Of a DNA stretch of 64,000 bases, positions 47,105 to 55,917 are shown piece after piece. The notes beneath the pieces are model-generated. The model did no database searches. It was given only the letters and a program-made list of their open reading frames with translations, and was not told where the DNA came from. The DNA is from an uncultured Coriobacteriaceae bacterium (GTDB lineage: Bacteria; Actinomycetota; Coriobacteriia; Coriobacteriales; Atopobiaceae): contig CADAUA010000001.1 of the NCBI GenBank assembly GCA_902791035.1, forward strand, positions 248,001 through 312,000. Reading direction: 5' to 3'. Every line of letters begins with the position of its first letter. The stretch's first letter is position 1. The position numbers and the translations under genes were made by a program.

Positions 47105-48058
47105 CTACGCGTCCAGGCGGCTATAGAAGGAGCGCAGCATCTCCGCCGACCTCCGCAGGGCCTCGAGCTCGGCCTGCTCCAGGGCGATCTCCACGATCTC
47201 CTTGGCCCCGGTGTGATCCACGATCGTGGGCACGGAGAGGTACGTCCCCTTGATGCCGTACTGGCCGTCCACACACACGCTCACCGGCATGATGGTGTTC
47301 TCGTCAAAGAGGATGGACTTGGCGATGGCCGTGGTGCTCGACGCGATGCCGTAGCAGGTGTTTCCCTTGCGCGAGAAGATGTCCCACCCGGCCTGGATGG
47401 TGCGCTTGCGCAGGTCGTCGCGGGTCACGCCCTTGGTGCGGGGCGCGTTGTCGCGCAGGACGTCGTCCACCCGCTTGCCGCCGATGGTCGCGGAGTTCCA
47501 GCTCACGAGCTCCGAGTCGCCGTGCTCGCCCAGCACGAAGGCCTCCACGCTGGCGGGCGCCAGGTCGTACATGTCGGAGAGGGCGCGGGAGAGCCGGGCC
47601 GTGTCCAGGTAGGTACCGGAGCCTATCACCCGCTGGCGGGGCAGGCCCGAGACCCGCCAGGTGTAGTAGGACATGATGTCCACGGGATTGGATACCACGA
47701 GGAAGATGCCGTTGAAGCCGGAGTCCATCACGCTCTCCACCACCTCGCGCACCACGTGCAAGCTGGGCTTGAGCATCTCCAGGCGGTCGTTGGAGTCCTT
47801 GGGCATGGGGGCCGCGGCCGTCACGATCACGATGTCGGCGTCGGCGCACTCCTCGTAGCCGCCGGCGTGGACGTGCATGTTTCGGCTCATGAAGTAGACC
47901 GAGTCGCGCATGTCGAGCGCCTGGCCCACCGCCACCTCGTGGTTCTTGTCTATGAGGCAGACATCCTCGCAGAGGCCCTGGTTGACGATGCTGTACGCCG
48001 TGGTGGAGCCCACGTTGCCCGCGCCGACGATCACGACCTTGGAGTTCCTGAAGCTCAT
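47105..48058 (-). CDS. ldh: L-lactate dehydrogenase
   Basis: NAD-dependent enzyme reducing pyruvate to L-lactate, regenerating NAD in fermentation. The 317-aa chain has the NAD loop IVGAGNVGSTTAYSIV (residues 10-25), the substrate-Arg region GSGTYLDTARLSRAL, and the catalytic His in GEHGDSELVSWNSA. LDH is told from malate dehydrogenase by the active-loop APMPKDSNDRLEM, which has a variant form (usual QxPGExR), so malate or other 2-hydroxy-acids cannot be fully excluded. The ATG at 48058 has GGGGGT; the frame beyond to 48334 is non-coding. Confidence 0.88.
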   Translation of the reverse strand: MSFRNSKVVIVGAGNVGSTTAYSIVNQGLCEDVCLIDKNHEVAVGQALDMRDSVYFMSRNMHVHAGGYEECADADIVIVTAAAPMPKDSNDRLEMLKPSLHVVREVVESVMDSGFNGIFLVVSNPVDIMSYYTWRVSGLPRQRVIGSGTYLDTARLSRALSDMYDLAPASVEAFVLGEHGDSELVSWNSATIGGKRVDDVLRDNAPRTKGVTRDDLRKRTIQAGWDIFSRKGNTCYGIASSTTAIAKSILFDENTIMPVSVCVDGQYGIKGTYLSVPTIVDHTGAKEIVEIALEQAELEALRRSAEMLRSFYSRLDA

Positions 48059-48167
48059 GGTGACCCCCACCCTCTCGCATGCGCCGCACGCGCCGCATGT
48101 CCACCGCACGTGCCCCGTTGGATGACAAGCCCTACAATAGGCAGCATTCGTTAAGAGGGGGTATCTC

Positions 48168-48650
48168 ATGCAGGTCAGACGCGCAACGGAACAGGACATG
48201 CCAGGCATCGACAAGTGCCTCTCGCAGGTGCTGGAGGTGCACGCGGCGGGGCGGCCGGACATCTTCCGCTCCGGCACGCGCAAGTACACGGACGACGAGC
48301 TGCGCGGGATAATCGCCGACGACGACCGGCCCATCTTCGTGGCCGTGGCCGAGGACGCCGTACCGGGCCAGATCCTGGGCTACGGCTTCTGCGTGGTGGA
48401 GGACCACACCCACTCGAACAACCTCCAGCCCATCAAGACGCTCTACATCGACGACATCTGCGTGGACGCGGCGGCGCGGCGCCAGGGGGTGGCCACGGCG
48501 GTCTACCAGCACATCATCGCCTGGGCGCGCGAGCGAGGCTTCCACAACGTGACCCTCAACGTGTGGGAGTGCAACCCCGGCGCGCGGGCCTTCTACGAGT
48601 CCATGGGCATGGGCGTGATGAAGACCTGCATGGAGCAGGTGCTGGACTAG
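48168..48650 (+). CDS. GNAT family N-acetyltransferase
   Basis: A 160-aa acetyl-CoA-dependent acetyltransferase. The motif A loop is VDAAARRQGVATAVYQHI (about residues 103-120; R-x2-G-x-A), followed by the C-terminal strand NVTLNVWECNPGARAFYESMG. The acceptor (small amine or protein N-terminus) is unknown. The ATG at 48168 has GAGGGGG. TACAAT at 48133-48138 is a possible -10. The repeat array begins immediately at its stop codon. Confidence 0.9.
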   Translation: MQVRRATEQDMPGIDKCLSQVLEVHAAGRPDIFRSGTRKYTDDELRGIIADDDRPIFVAVAEDAVPGQILGYGFCVVEDHTHSNNLQPIKTLYIDDICVDAAARRQGVATAVYQHIIAWARERGFHNVTLNVWECNPGARAFYESMGMGVMKTCMEQVLD

Positions 48651-48827
48651 CAAAAGGTCAGACCTTTTGTCACCGGCATCTGGGCCAGCTGTCACCGGGG
48701 TCAGACCTTTTGTCACCCGCATCTGGGGGTACTGTCATCAAAGTCAGACCTTTTGTCATCCACATCTGGGCCAGCTGTCACCGGGGTGAGACCTTTTGTC
48801 ACCCGCATCTGGGGCCACTGTCACGCC
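48651..48827. repeat. Four 43-bp tandem units with eight phased TGTCA(C/T) sites
   Basis: TCAGACC/TGAGACC words recur at 48658, 48701, 48744 and 48787, an exact 43-bp period. Within this, TGTCAC or TGTCAT words start at 48668, 48690, 48711, 48733, 48754, 48776, 48797 and 48819, so steps alternate 22 and 21 bp. The first 19 nt (48651-48669) form a perfect palindrome, CAAAAGGTC-A-GACCTTTTG. Half-units alternate between a CATCTGGG type and a GGGGTCAGACCTTTT type. The array fills the space between the GNAT and LacI genes. The unit is too short and the spacing too variable in sequence for a CRISPR. Confidence 0.92.
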
Positions 48828-48875
48828 GCGCGTGCTAATGTGTGAGGACTAGCGTTACGGGGAATCGAGGCACCC

Positions 48876-49865
48876 ATGGACATCAACGAGGTCGCACGCC
48901 GCGCAGGCGTCTCGCGCGCCACCGTGTCGCGCTACCTCAACGACGGCTACGTGTCCAGGGAGAAGCGCGAGCTCATCGGCCGCATCATCGAGGAGACGGG
49001 CTACGTGCCCTCCCAGCACGCCCAGACCCTGCGCACCGGCAAGACCAAGCTCGTGGGCGTCATCATCCCCAAGATAAACTCCGCCTCGGTCTCGCGCATG
49101 GTCGCGGGCATCACCTCGGTGCTGGGGCAGGGCGGCTACCAGGCCCTCCTGGGCAACACGAACAACGACGAGTCCGTGGAGGTCGAGTACCTCAACCTCT
49201 TTGCCGAGCGCAACCGCGTGGACGGCATCATCCTCATCGCCACTGTGATCACGCCCGCCCACCTGCGCGCCATGGATCGCGTCGACGCGCCCGTCGTGAT
49301 CCTGGGCCAGCAGCTCCCAGGTCACTACTGCGTGTACCACGACGACTACCATGCTGTACGCGACATGACGGCGAGCGTTATCGCGGCCGGTGCACAGCGT
49401 CCCACCTTCATCGGCGTGCTCGAGAGCGACGAATCCGCCGGTCATCAGCGCCACCTGGGATTTCAGGACGCCTGCAAGGCCGCCGGCCTGGAGGTGGCAC
49501 CCGAGGCGCAGGTCGTGGGCGACTTCTCCGTGGACTCGGGCTATGCCTGCTGCGAGCAGCTGCTTGCCGCCGTACCGGACCTCGACGCCGTGGTGTGCGC
49601 CACCGACGAGATCGCCTTCGGCGTCATTACCTGCCTGCGCGAGTACGGGCACAAGGTGCCCGAAGAGGTGCAGGTCACGGGCGTTGGGGACGACATCATC
49701 TCGTCGATCAGCTATCCCGCGCTCGCCACGGTCCACCACTTCTACGAGACGAGCGGGCGCGAGGCGGCCCGGATGCTCCTCGATGCCATGGAGGCGGGCA
49801 CGGATGCCGTGCCCCGCGAGCTCAAGATGAGCTACGAGATCCGGCGGCGCGCGTCCACGCGGTAG
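48876..49865 (+). CDS. LacI family transcriptional regulator
   Basis: A 329-aa repressor-type regulator. The LacI helix-turn-helix and hinge are MDINEVARRAGVSRATVSRY and later YVPSQHAQTLRTGKT (residues 1-57). The periplasmic-binding-like effector domain runs from residue 58 to the end (VGVIIPKINSASVSRMVAGI; AVVCATDEIAFGVITCLRE). The effector is probably a sugar, but no sugar gene is adjacent on this strand. The start ATG lies about 50 bp after the phased repeat array, which therefore covers the likely promoter region. Confidence 0.92.
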   Translation: MDINEVARRAGVSRATVSRYLNDGYVSREKRELIGRIIEETGYVPSQHAQTLRTGKTKLVGVIIPKINSASVSRMVAGITSVLGQGGYQALLGNTNNDESVEVEYLNLFAERNRVDGIILIATVITPAHLRAMDRVDAPVVILGQQLPGHYCVYHDDYHAVRDMTASVIAAGAQRPTFIGVLESDESAGHQRHLGFQDACKAAGLEVAPEAQVVGDFSVDSGYACCEQLLAAVPDLDAVVCATDEIAFGVITCLREYGHKVPEEVQVTGVGDDIISSISYPALATVHHFYETSGREAARMLLDAMEAGTDAVPRELKMSYEIRRRASTR

Positions 49866-49883
49866 CGGCGGCGGCGCAGGTCC

Positions 49884-51171
49884 CTACCACACGGACCTGC
49901 CCATCTGCACCAGCTCGACGTTCTCCTCGTAGATGAGCCCGTCGTCGCCAAAGTAGAGCGTCAGCTCGTCAATGTTGGGGGTCCAGGTGCTCCGGTAGTT
50001 GGTGGGCACCACGCTCTGGGTCCCAAAGTACGAGACCTCCACGGTCACCACGTTGCCGTCCACCTGGGTGACCTTGGCTTCGGGCGAGAAATTCGCCGCA
50101 TCAACGGTGTAATCTATGCGCTCGCCGTTCACAAGCGCCGTGTAGGGGTCGTCGCGGGGCAGCAGGGCCTTCCAGAGGTTGGTGCCGGGCCCCACGTAGA
50201 GCAGGCAGGCCGAGGGGGTAGTCGTCCACGTACTGCAGGTCAACCGCCTGCGTGCCAAGCTCGACGACCGTACTGCCGGTGTCCACGTAGTTGGGGTAGA
50301 GGGCCTCCGCATAGGCCACGGCCGCCTTGGTCATCTGGCCCTGGCGCACTGGCGGACTCGGCCGCCTTGACGGCGGCGTCACGCTTCTGGGTGGCCTTCT
50401 GCGCCAGGAACTCCGCGTTGTCCACGCTCCAGTCGTCGCCCCCCGCCGCCTCCCTGGCATCGGCGATCATCTGGTCGGTCACGGCTGCGGGGTCCGCAGG
50501 CTCAAGCTCCAGAGGCTTGTCCACCGCAGTCGCGATGGCCTCGCCCGTTGCCGCCTGCGCCTGGTCTCCCCCGGCCTCGTGCACGGACACGTTGATCACC
50601 GTGTTAGGCACCTCGTAGAGGCTTCCGTCCTCAAGGATGGGAGAGGCCTCCACGGTTGCCTGGTAGTCGCCCTGCGCAAGCTGCAGGCCCGCGCCCGTGC
50701 CGACCACGTAGGCGGTCTGGTCGACGACCTCGCCGTCCAGGTTGGTGCCCACCACGTGCAGGGGAATGCGGGTGGACCCCTCCGTGTAGCCAGGGGCCAC
50801 CACGGTCATGGGCACGTCGTGCAGGCGGTGCGCGCTCGTAGGCGGCCTTCTGGTCTTGGTCGTACTTGTAGAGGAGGCCTCCGGCAACGACGGCCACGAG
50901 GCATGCCACCACCATGGCCAGGGTACGACGGTTGCGGAGGATGCGCGAGTTGCGGGGTTGAGTTGCGGGGTTCCTTGGGAGCGGGGGCTGGTGCAGCGGA
51001 GGCGGGGGTGGGCTCCGGGCGGGGCACCGCGAGCGTGGGGTCCGTGGCGGGCTCCGAGGTGGGCTCGTCCCTCTTGGCCAGATCCGCTCCGCAATAGACA
51101 CAAGAGTGCGCGTCGGCATCGTTCTCTCCCCCGCAATGGGGGCAAAGAATCCTGTCGCCAGGCTCTTGCAT
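49884..51171 (-). pseudogene. Zinc-ribbon single-pass membrane protein, broken by four +1 frameshifts
   Basis: Reading from the minus strand, one protein can be followed through five successive frames. It starts with a zinc ribbon (ILCPHCGG, then CVYCG), then a Pro/Ala/Glu linker, a membrane helix (LAMVVACLVAVVAGGLLYKY), and an extracellular part (VPMTVVAPGYTEGSTRIPLH, later TLYFGDDGLIYEENVELVQ). The breaks are a 13-bp tandem duplication (50947-50972), a loss of two or gain of one base in a CG run (about 50829-50835), a change at about 50345-50352, and an extra C in a C-run (50214-50218). Each moves the frame by +1. The neighbours are intact. The original function is unknown; similar zinc-ribbon membrane proteins are common in this group. 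Confidence 0.82.
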
Positions 51172-51376
51172 GGGCGCTCCTCCAAAGCCGCGTTCGGGCT
51201 TCTCACCCACCCTAAACCATGCAATCCGGCGCTTGTTCCACGGGAGGCCGCACATTCGGCATGCGGGCCCATGCGCCACGGCAGGCTGCGGGCAGGCGGC
51301 CGTCTAGCGGCAACAAGCCCCAACGGTGTACGCTGCCCCGCCACCCGCCACACGGCTACGCCGCCCCGGCGCCGGC

Positions 51377-51988
51377 CTATGTCTGCGCGCCCTGCGCCAG
51401 CTTCTGCAGCTCCTCGGACGCCAGCACCTCGTGCTCGGCCGCGCTCTTCTGGTCGCCCACGTTGCGGTACTGGCAGGCCAGAAGGTAGTGCAGCTGCATC
51501 CTGCGCAGTCCCGTGGCCTCCGGCAGCTCCGCCTTCATCTGCTCCAGGTACGCGTGGCTGTGGTTTGCCATCACGTCGTAGAGCGTCCGGGCATACGCAG
51601 AGAAGCCCTCGTCGCACTTGTCCGCAATCTCCGGCAGGAGGGCGCAGGCGTCGTCGTTGTGTCCCTGCTCCAAGAAGGCCACGAAGGCCTTGGCGATGAG
51701 GTCCTTACGCTGCTCGTCCGTGCACTTGGCGGCCAGAAGCTCCCGGTACTGCGCCACGGCCTCCTCCGCCCGCCCGCTCTGCTCCAGCGCGTTGGCCCGC
51801 ATGTAGTCGCGGTTGTAGCGGGGGTAGCACAGGCTCACCAGCGTGCCTCCCAGGTAGTCCAGCAGCTCGTCGTACTGGCCCCGGGCGTAGAGCCCCGTCA
51901 GCTTGTTTGCCACGTGGCGTCGCAGCACCTGGTCGCCCACCACGATGGCAACCAGGACGATCAGCGTAAAGAGCACGACGGGGCTCAT
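51377..51988 (-). CDS. Membrane-anchored TPR-like protein
   Basis: A 203-aa protein with one N-terminal membrane helix (SPVVLFTLIVLVAIVVGDQV) and a cytosolic helical part with TPR-like pairs (ANALEQSGRAEEAVAQYREL; KAFVAFLEQGHNDDACALL). It was not matched to a named family. TPR folds act as scaffolds for protein partners. The ATG at 51988 has GGAGGAAGT. It follows the HSL-type hydrolase on the same strand by 77 bp and could be the last gene of the PTS operon. The link is weak. Confidence 0.7.
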   Translation of the reverse strand: MSPVVLFTLIVLVAIVVGDQVLRRHVANKLTGLYARGQYDELLDYLGGTLVSLCYPRYNRDYMRANALEQSGRAEEAVAQYRELLAAKCTDEQRKDLIAKAFVAFLEQGHNDDACALLPEIADKCDEGFSAYARTLYDVMANHSHAYLEQMKAELPEATGLRRMQLHYLLACQYRNVGDQKSAAEHEVLASEELQKLAQGAQT

Positions 51989-52065
51989 ACTTCCTCCAAG
52001 ATCAAGTACGTGCGACAAAACCGCCGGGCCGGCCGCCCTGCGCGGCCGGCCCGGCGCCCCATGCG

Positions 52066-53133
52066 CTACAGCGCGGCAATCTCCCCCGCCATCACGTTGC
52101 AGAGGTCCTCCACCTGGGGCATGACCCCGCAGGTCTCAAAGAAGCCGTGGTCGCAGCCCAGGTAGCGGATGGCGCGCACGCTGACGCCCGCGTCCTGCAG
52201 CTGCTTGGCAAACCGCTCGTTCTGGTAGCGCAGGTAGTCAAACTCCGAGCACACCACCAGCGTGCGCGGGAAGCTGGCCAGGTTGCCGTAGTACTTGGCG
52301 CTGATCAGCGGGTCGTACACCAGGTTCTCCTGGCCCGTGGGCACGATGGTGGCGGCCAGGCCGTCAGACGCATTCCTGATGCGCAGGGTGCGGCTCACGG
52401 CCGCCTCCTCCTGCTCGGCCAGGTGCGGGTAGAGGTCAAGCGACCACTCCTTGGGCACGGGACCGCCGTCCACCAGGGGGTACATCTCCACGACCAGGCG
52501 CACACGCCCGCCCTGCAGGATGGTCACGGCGTTGCACAGGCTGCCGCCGGCGGAGTCTCCCGCCACGGCCACGCGCCCCGGGTCCACGCCCAGCTCGTCC
52601 GCGTGTTCGCACACCCAGTTGACGGCGTCGTTGCAGTCCAGCTGCTGCGCGGGAAAGAGGCTCTCGGGCGCAAGGCGGTACTCCGGGTACACCACCACGC
52701 AGTGGGCCCGCTCCGCCAGGTAGCGCAGGGCGTTGCGAAACTGGCCAATGTTACCCACGGTAAAGCCGCCGCCGTGGAAGTAGGCCAGCACCGGAAGCGC
52801 CCCCTCGTGGTCCTTGGGCTCAAACACAAAGAGGTGGATCTTGCGGTCGCCAAGGTCCATGAGCAGGACCTTCTCGCTTACCGCGCCAGAGTCTATCTGG
52901 TGGCTCTCCTTGTTGGGGCGGGTGCGCATGCTTATGAGGTCGCTCCCCTTGGGGGTGGGAAACTTCCCGCTCTTGCGCAGCTCAAAGAGGGCCGCCACGC
53001 GCGGGTCCAGCGCATGCGCGCGGCTGTCGTCCGGCACGGGACGCAGCTCCACGTTAAGTCCGTCTATCTTCTCCACCCGGGCGCCCGCGGCAATGCTGGC
53101 CGGCAGGTCCTCGTCGTAGGTACGGCTCATCAT
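52066..53133 (-). CDS. HSL-family (type IV) alpha/beta hydrolase
   Basis: A 355-aa carboxylesterase-like enzyme of the hormone-sensitive-lipase family. The oxyanion hole is YFHGGGFTVG (about residue 117), the nucleophile elbow GDSAGGSLCNA (about residue 193), and the acid and base are in SEFDYLRYQ and GCDHGFFE. No signal peptide, so it acts on an imported or cytosolic ester. A leading 60 residues are not part of the usual core. The ATG at 53133 (or 53130) follows GGTGG. It starts 6 bp after the aldo-keto reductase gene, so both are in the PTS operon. Removal of acyl groups from an imported sugar is one possible role. Confidence 0.88.
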   Translation of the reverse strand: MMSRTYDEDLPASIAAGARVEKIDGLNVELRPVPDDSRAHALDPRVAALFELRKSGKFPTPKGSDLISMRTRPNKESHQIDSGAVSEKVLLMDLGDRKIHLFVFEPKDHEGALPVLAYFHGGGFTVGNIGQFRNALRYLAERAHCVVVYPEYRLAPESLFPAQQLDCNDAVNWVCEHADELGVDPGRVAVAGDSAGGSLCNAVTILQGGRVRLVVEMYPLVDGGPVPKEWSLDLYPHLAEQEEAAVSRTLRIRNASDGLAATIVPTGQENLVYDPLISAKYYGNLASFPRTLVVCSEFDYLRYQNERFAKQLQDAGVSVRAIRYLGCDHGFFETCGVMPQVEDLCNVMAGEIAAL

Positions 53134-53139
53134 GACCAC

Positions 53140-54087
53140 CTAGCCAATCCGCAGCTCGTCGAGCTTGGCGTCCAGGGCCTCTATCTCCTCGGGCGTCAGC
53201 TCCCAGTCAAAGGCATCGCAGTTCTCGGTGGCGTGCTTCTCGGTGCGAACTCCCACCAGGGCCGTGGCCACGTAGTCCTTCTGCGTGCACCAGTTGAGCG
53301 CAACGTGCGAGACGGGGCGCTCGTGTCGCTGGGCGATGACGTCCATGAGGCCCAGGAGCTGCTGGACCTTGCCAAACTTGGGCTCCCTGAAGTAGTCGTA
53401 GAAGGTGCCGCGCACGTCGCCCGGTGCAAAGTGGGGCAGCTCGCGGTACTTGCCAGAGAGTATGCCGGCGCCCAGGGAGCCATAGGTAAAGGAGTCGATG
53501 CCGTGCTCATGGCCCCACTTGATCAGGGGCTCGGACTCGCGCACCACCATGGAGTAGGGCGGCTGCTGCACGTCTATGGGCCCGTACTGCTCGCACTCCT
53601 CGATCTGCTCCTTGGAGAAGTTGGACACGCCAATGTGGGCTATCTTGCCCTGCTCCTTGAGGAGGGCAAGGGCGCTCATGGTCTCCGAGAAGCGCGTCTT
53701 GGGGTCGGGCCAGTGCACAAAGTAGAAGTCGATGTGGTCGGTGCGCAGGTTGATGAGGGAGCTCTCCACCTCGCGGATGACGTTCTTGAAGGACGAGTCG
53801 CGGTCTATGCCGGCAGGCGCGGTGACAAGCCCCACCTTGGTGGAAAGCAGGTAGGAGTCGCGGTCCACGCCCCTGAGGGCCAGGCCCACCACCTTCTCGG
53901 CCGTGCCGTTACCATAGACCGGCGCCGTGTCAACCAGGTTGACGCCGCGCTCCAGCATGGTGCGGATGGCGCGCTCGCAGGCCTTGAAGTCATCGGTGTC
54001 GCCAAAGGAGTCGCCACCCACGCCCCAGGTGCCCACGGCTAGCTCAGACACGTCAACGTTTGATCTTGAGAGATGCGAGTAGCGCAT
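53140..54087 (-). CDS. Aldo/keto reductase
   Basis: A 315-aa NADPH-dependent oxidoreductase of the AKR superfamily. The catalytic tetrad is visible: Asp and Tyr in LVDTAPVYGNG (residues 51-61), Lys in LLSTKVGLV, and His in FYFVHWPDP. The barrel ends in the cofactor region ALVGVRTEKH. A sugar or its aldehyde derivative may be its substrate, given its place after the PTS genes. It lies 65 bp after the IID gene. Confidence 0.92.
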   Translation of the reverse strand: MRYSHLSRSNVDVSELAVGTWGVGGDSFGDTDDFKACERAIRTMLERGVNLVDTAPVYGNGTAEKVVGLALRGVDRDSYLLSTKVGLVTAPAGIDRDSSFKNVIREVESSLINLRTDHIDFYFVHWPDPKTRFSETMSALALLKEQGKIAHIGVSNFSKEQIEECEQYGPIDVQQPPYSMVVRESEPLIKWGHEHGIDSFTYGSLGAGILSGKYRELPHFAPGDVRGTFYDYFREPKFGKVQQLLGLMDVIAQRHERPVSHVALNWCTQKDYVATALVGVRTEKHATENCDAFDWELTPEEIEALDAKLDELRIG

Positions 54088-54152
54088 TGGTTCTCCTTAG
54101 TCTAGATAGAGAGGGGCGGCCCTGTGCGCCAGGGCCGCCCGCAAACGAGCAC

Positions 54153-54986
54153 TTACATGACGCCGACGAGGCCAAGCACGAAGGCGACGACCATGAGCCC
54201 AAGGAGGACCAGGTTGACATTGACGTTCTTCTTGAGCAGGCGCAGGCACACCAGGGTGACGGCCAGGGGCACCAGGCCCTTGAAGATGGCATCCAGGTAG
54301 GTCTGAACCAGCACAGGGTCGGAGTCCTGCACGGGGATGGCAAGCGGCGTGGCAAAGCGCACGTTGGCCGCCGTCATGGCACCCACCATGATCAGGCCCA
54401 CGGTGGAGGTGGCCTTGGTGATCAGCTTCATGAGGCCGCCGTCGTACAGCTGCGTGATGAAATTGGTGCCCAGGTTGAAGCCCAGGTAGGTCATGTAGTA
54501 GCGGCAGAGGATGGAGGGGATGTTGTAGATGAGCAGGAAGACGATGGCGCCCAGGGCGGAGCCGGTCATGGCAATGTTGATGCCGACGCCAGCGGCTATG
54601 ACGCGCAGCACGCCCCAGAAGATGGCGTCGCCGATGCCCGACATGGGGCCCATGAGAGAGACCTTGATGGCGTCGATGGACTCGGTGTCAAAGTCGGGGT
54701 GGGTGGAGTTCTCGCGCTCCATGGAGGCCACCAGGCCCATGGCGAAGGTGCCCACGTTTTGGGTGATGTTGTACCAGGTGGTGTGACGCTTCATGGCGTC
54801 GGCGCGCGCCTCGGGGTCATCCCCGTAGTAGCGGTTGATGGCGGGCATCTCGGAGTAGAGCCAGCCGTCGGCGCCTGCGGTAATGGAGCCGCCCGCGCAG
54901 GAGGCGAACACGGTGAAGGAACGGAGGAAGATGGAGTTGAGCATCTTCCGATCTTCGGCGGAGATGTTATCAGTGATCTTAGCCAT
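54153..54986 (-). CDS. PTS mannose/fructose/sorbose family EIID
   Basis: Membrane EIID subunit (277 aa) unique to the mannose-type PTS, which works with EIIC in sugar passage. Residues such as RQ-rich N-terminal helices, MEREN (LVASMEREN), MGPMSGIGDAIFWG (about residue 115) and C-terminal hydrophobic helices are typical. Its ATG overlaps the IIC stop by one base (TAATG), so translation is coupled. A short 65-bp gap leads to the aldo/keto reductase gene. Confidence 0.94.
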   Translation of the reverse strand: MAKITDNISAEDRKMLNSIFLRSFTVFASCAGGSITAGADGWLYSEMPAINRYYGDDPEARADAMKRHTTWYNITQNVGTFAMGLVASMERENSTHPDFDTESIDAIKVSLMGPMSGIGDAIFWGVLRVIAAGVGINIAMTGSALGAIVFLLIYNIPSILCRYYMTYLGFNLGTNFITQLYDGGLMKLITKATSTVGLIMVGAMTAANVRFATPLAIPVQDSDPVLVQTYLDAIFKGLVPLAVTLVCLRLLKKNVNVNLVLLGLMVVAFVLGLVGVM

Positions 54987-55816
54987 TATGCGAAGAACGC
55001 CTCCTCGTCGGCGTCCACGGACTCGTCGGAGCCGGTGGCAGCCGGAATCTGGGCAGCGGTGGCCGCGGCCTTGTGGGTGAGATCAAAGATCTCCTTATCG
55101 CGCAGGGCGACGACGGCGGCGATGACGACGCCAAAGACGGCAATGGCAATCATGGGCAGGCCAAGGTACTCGTAGATGGTGAAGCCCAGGAAGAAGTAGA
55201 CCGCCAGCTCCTTGCTCCAGAGCATCTGGAGCAGCAGGGCCATACCGACGGCAGGAAGCAGGGCGCCCACGGCGTTGAGGCCGGCCATCACGTTAGCGGG
55301 AATCTGGTTGACGATGGCGGCCACGGGCTCGGCACCAAAGAAGACGCCGAAGAATGCGATGAGGGCAAAGGCGGCGTACTTGAAGAACCAGAGGAGCCAG
55401 TGCTGCACGGCCAGGCCCTTCTCGTTGCCGGCTGCCGCCATGTCCTGGAAGGGCTTGGCAAAGAAGGCCAGCACGACGTTGTTGAGGGCGATGGACAGGA
55501 AGGCGGTGACCACGCCCACGGGCACAGCCAGGGTGATGGCCGCGGACTGGTCGATGCCCGCGCCCACGCAGAAGGCCACGGCCAGCGCCGTTGCGGTGAC
55601 GGGCTCTGCGGAGATGGCGCCGCCGATGTTGACGGCACCCATGAAGATTGCCTCCAGAGAGGCACCAATGATGACGCCCGTCCTCACGTCACCCATCAGG
55701 ATGCCGGCCACAAGGCCCACCACGATGGGCCTCTCGATCATGCACTGGCCAAGCACCCAGTTGCCGCCGTAGCATATGACGACGGTGAGCCACGCCATAA
55801 ATGCCAAACCGACCAT
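54986..55816 (-). CDS. PTS mannose/fructose/sorbose family EIIC
   Basis: Membrane EIIC subunit (276 aa) with about eight helices. ERPIVVGLVAGILMGDVRTG (residues 25-44) and the following GASLEAIFMGAVNIGG are the family signature. The C-terminus is a longer, acidic tail (ATGSDESVDADEEAFFA). The ATG at 55816 follows AGGAAAGGAAG; the longer open frame to 55870 has no site. There is a 101-bp space before it, after IIB, the largest gap within the PTS genes. Confidence 0.94.
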   Translation of the reverse strand: MVGLAFMAWLTVVICYGGNWVLGQCMIERPIVVGLVAGILMGDVRTGVIIGASLEAIFMGAVNIGGAISAEPVTATALAVAFCVGAGIDQSAAITLAVPVGVVTAFLSIALNNVVLAFFAKPFQDMAAAGNEKGLAVQHWLLWFFKYAAFALIAFFGVFFGAEPVAAIVNQIPANVMAGLNAVGALLPAVGMALLLQMLWSKELAVYFFLGFTIYEYLGLPMIAIAVFGVVIAAVVALRDKEIFDLTHKAAATAAQIPAATGSDESVDADEEAFFA

Positions 55817-55917
55817 GCGTACTTCCTTTCCTTGTAGCCACGGGCCCGGCCATCCGTGTCCGGAACCCAATCTGCACCTAGCAAGAGGCCCGTCCTCTTA
55901 CGGACGAGCGCTGTGCC

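Noticed and set aside
48651-48827. CRISPR array
   Set aside because: The units are 43 bp with no constant-repeat/variable-spacer division, and no cas genes are in the window.
49884-51171. Four separate small genes in the frameshifted region
   Set aside because: The pieces line up end to end as one protein, and none of the later frames has a sensible start with a ribosome site.
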